Positions 5,855 through 5,907 of a DNA stretch of 5,907 nucleotides are shown here, piece by piece. Below the pieces are notes generated by a model. That model did no database searches, was not told the DNA's origin, and worked only from the letters and a program-made list of their open reading frames with translations. The stretch is from an uncultured Phascolarctobacterium sp. GTDB lineage: Bacteria; Bacillota; Negativicutes; Acidaminococcales; Acidaminococcaceae. The position numbers were made by a program, and so were the translations under genes. The stretch lies in contig CASEGD010000080.1 of assembly GCA_949287345.1 (NCBI GenBank), positions 1-5,907 of the forward strand, read 5' to 3'. Position 1 is the stretch's first letter. The number at the start of each line of letters is the position of its first letter.

Positions 5855-5907
5855 ATGAAAAATGCCATCGGCATTGTAGCCGAATACAATCCCTTCCATA
5901 ACGGGCA
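5855..5907 (+). CDS. tmcAL: TmcAL/YlbM-type tRNA(Met) cytidine acetate ligase, N-terminus only
   Basis: Only the first 17 codons are present, reading MKNAIGIVAEYNPFHNG, with the next codon cut after CA. This matches the start of the TmcAL (YlbM, formerly DUF795) family. There the EYNPFHNGH segment is the nucleotidyltransferase HxGH-type ATP-binding motif; CA at the edge fits the expected His. In Bacillus the enzyme activates acetate with ATP and acetylates the wobble cytidine of elongator tRNA-Met. AAGGAG at 5844-5849 lies 5 nt before the ATG. It is divergent from ackA, which interestingly also uses acetate. The family call rests on a short but distinctive stretch; function beyond the N-terminus cannot be checked here. 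Confidence 0.85.
   Translation, partial: MKNAIGIVAEYNPFHNG

Overview
The window is a conserved housekeeping block of a low-to-mid-GC Bacillota genome, about half G+C by eye. FapR, the Gram-positive-type malonyl-CoA-sensing repressor, together with the order ackA - yceD (DUF177) - rpmF - fapR - plsX - fabH - fabD, points to Bacillota. The direct joining of ackA/yceD/rpmF to the fapR lipid operon resembles Negativicutes, but that lineage call is an inference of modest confidence. I see no mobile element, CRISPR array, RNA gene, prophage or defence gene.

Layout: all genes except the last lie on the minus strand, so the operons read from right to left. At the right edge, a plus-strand gene begins (5855 onward, N-terminus of a TmcAL/YlbM-type tRNA-Met cytidine acetate ligase) and is divergent from ackA (acetate kinase, GTG start at 5746). 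The roughly 108-bp divergent region contains a good plus-strand promoter whose -10 lies inside a perfect 7+1+7 bp palindrome. After ackA, a promoter with both hexamers at consensus and a 17-bp spacer (4487-4515) drives yceD and rpmF from a leader of only about 12 nt. Two tandem intrinsic terminators (3706-3742 and 3664-3688) close that unit.

The fatty acid/phospholipid operon then starts from its own promoter (3592-3620) with a FapR-type operator (3564-3580) just downstream of the predicted transcription start. It runs fapR, plsX (overlapping fapR by 17 nt), fabH and fabD, with gaps of 18 and 23 nt. fabD runs off the left edge within a few codons of its expected end.

How the genes work together: FabD makes malonyl-ACP, FabH condenses it with acetyl-CoA to start fatty acid synthesis, and PlsX converts finished acyl-ACP to acyl-phosphate for phospholipid synthesis. 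FapR reads malonyl-CoA, the substrate of FabD, and releases the operon when precursor is abundant. AckA interconverts acetate and acetyl phosphate, next to the acetyl-CoA pool. YceD and RpmF belong to 50S ribosome production. This is an ordinary core region. The points worth a second look are regulatory (FapR box, consensus promoter with very short leader, divergent-region palindrome) plus PlsX motif substitutions.
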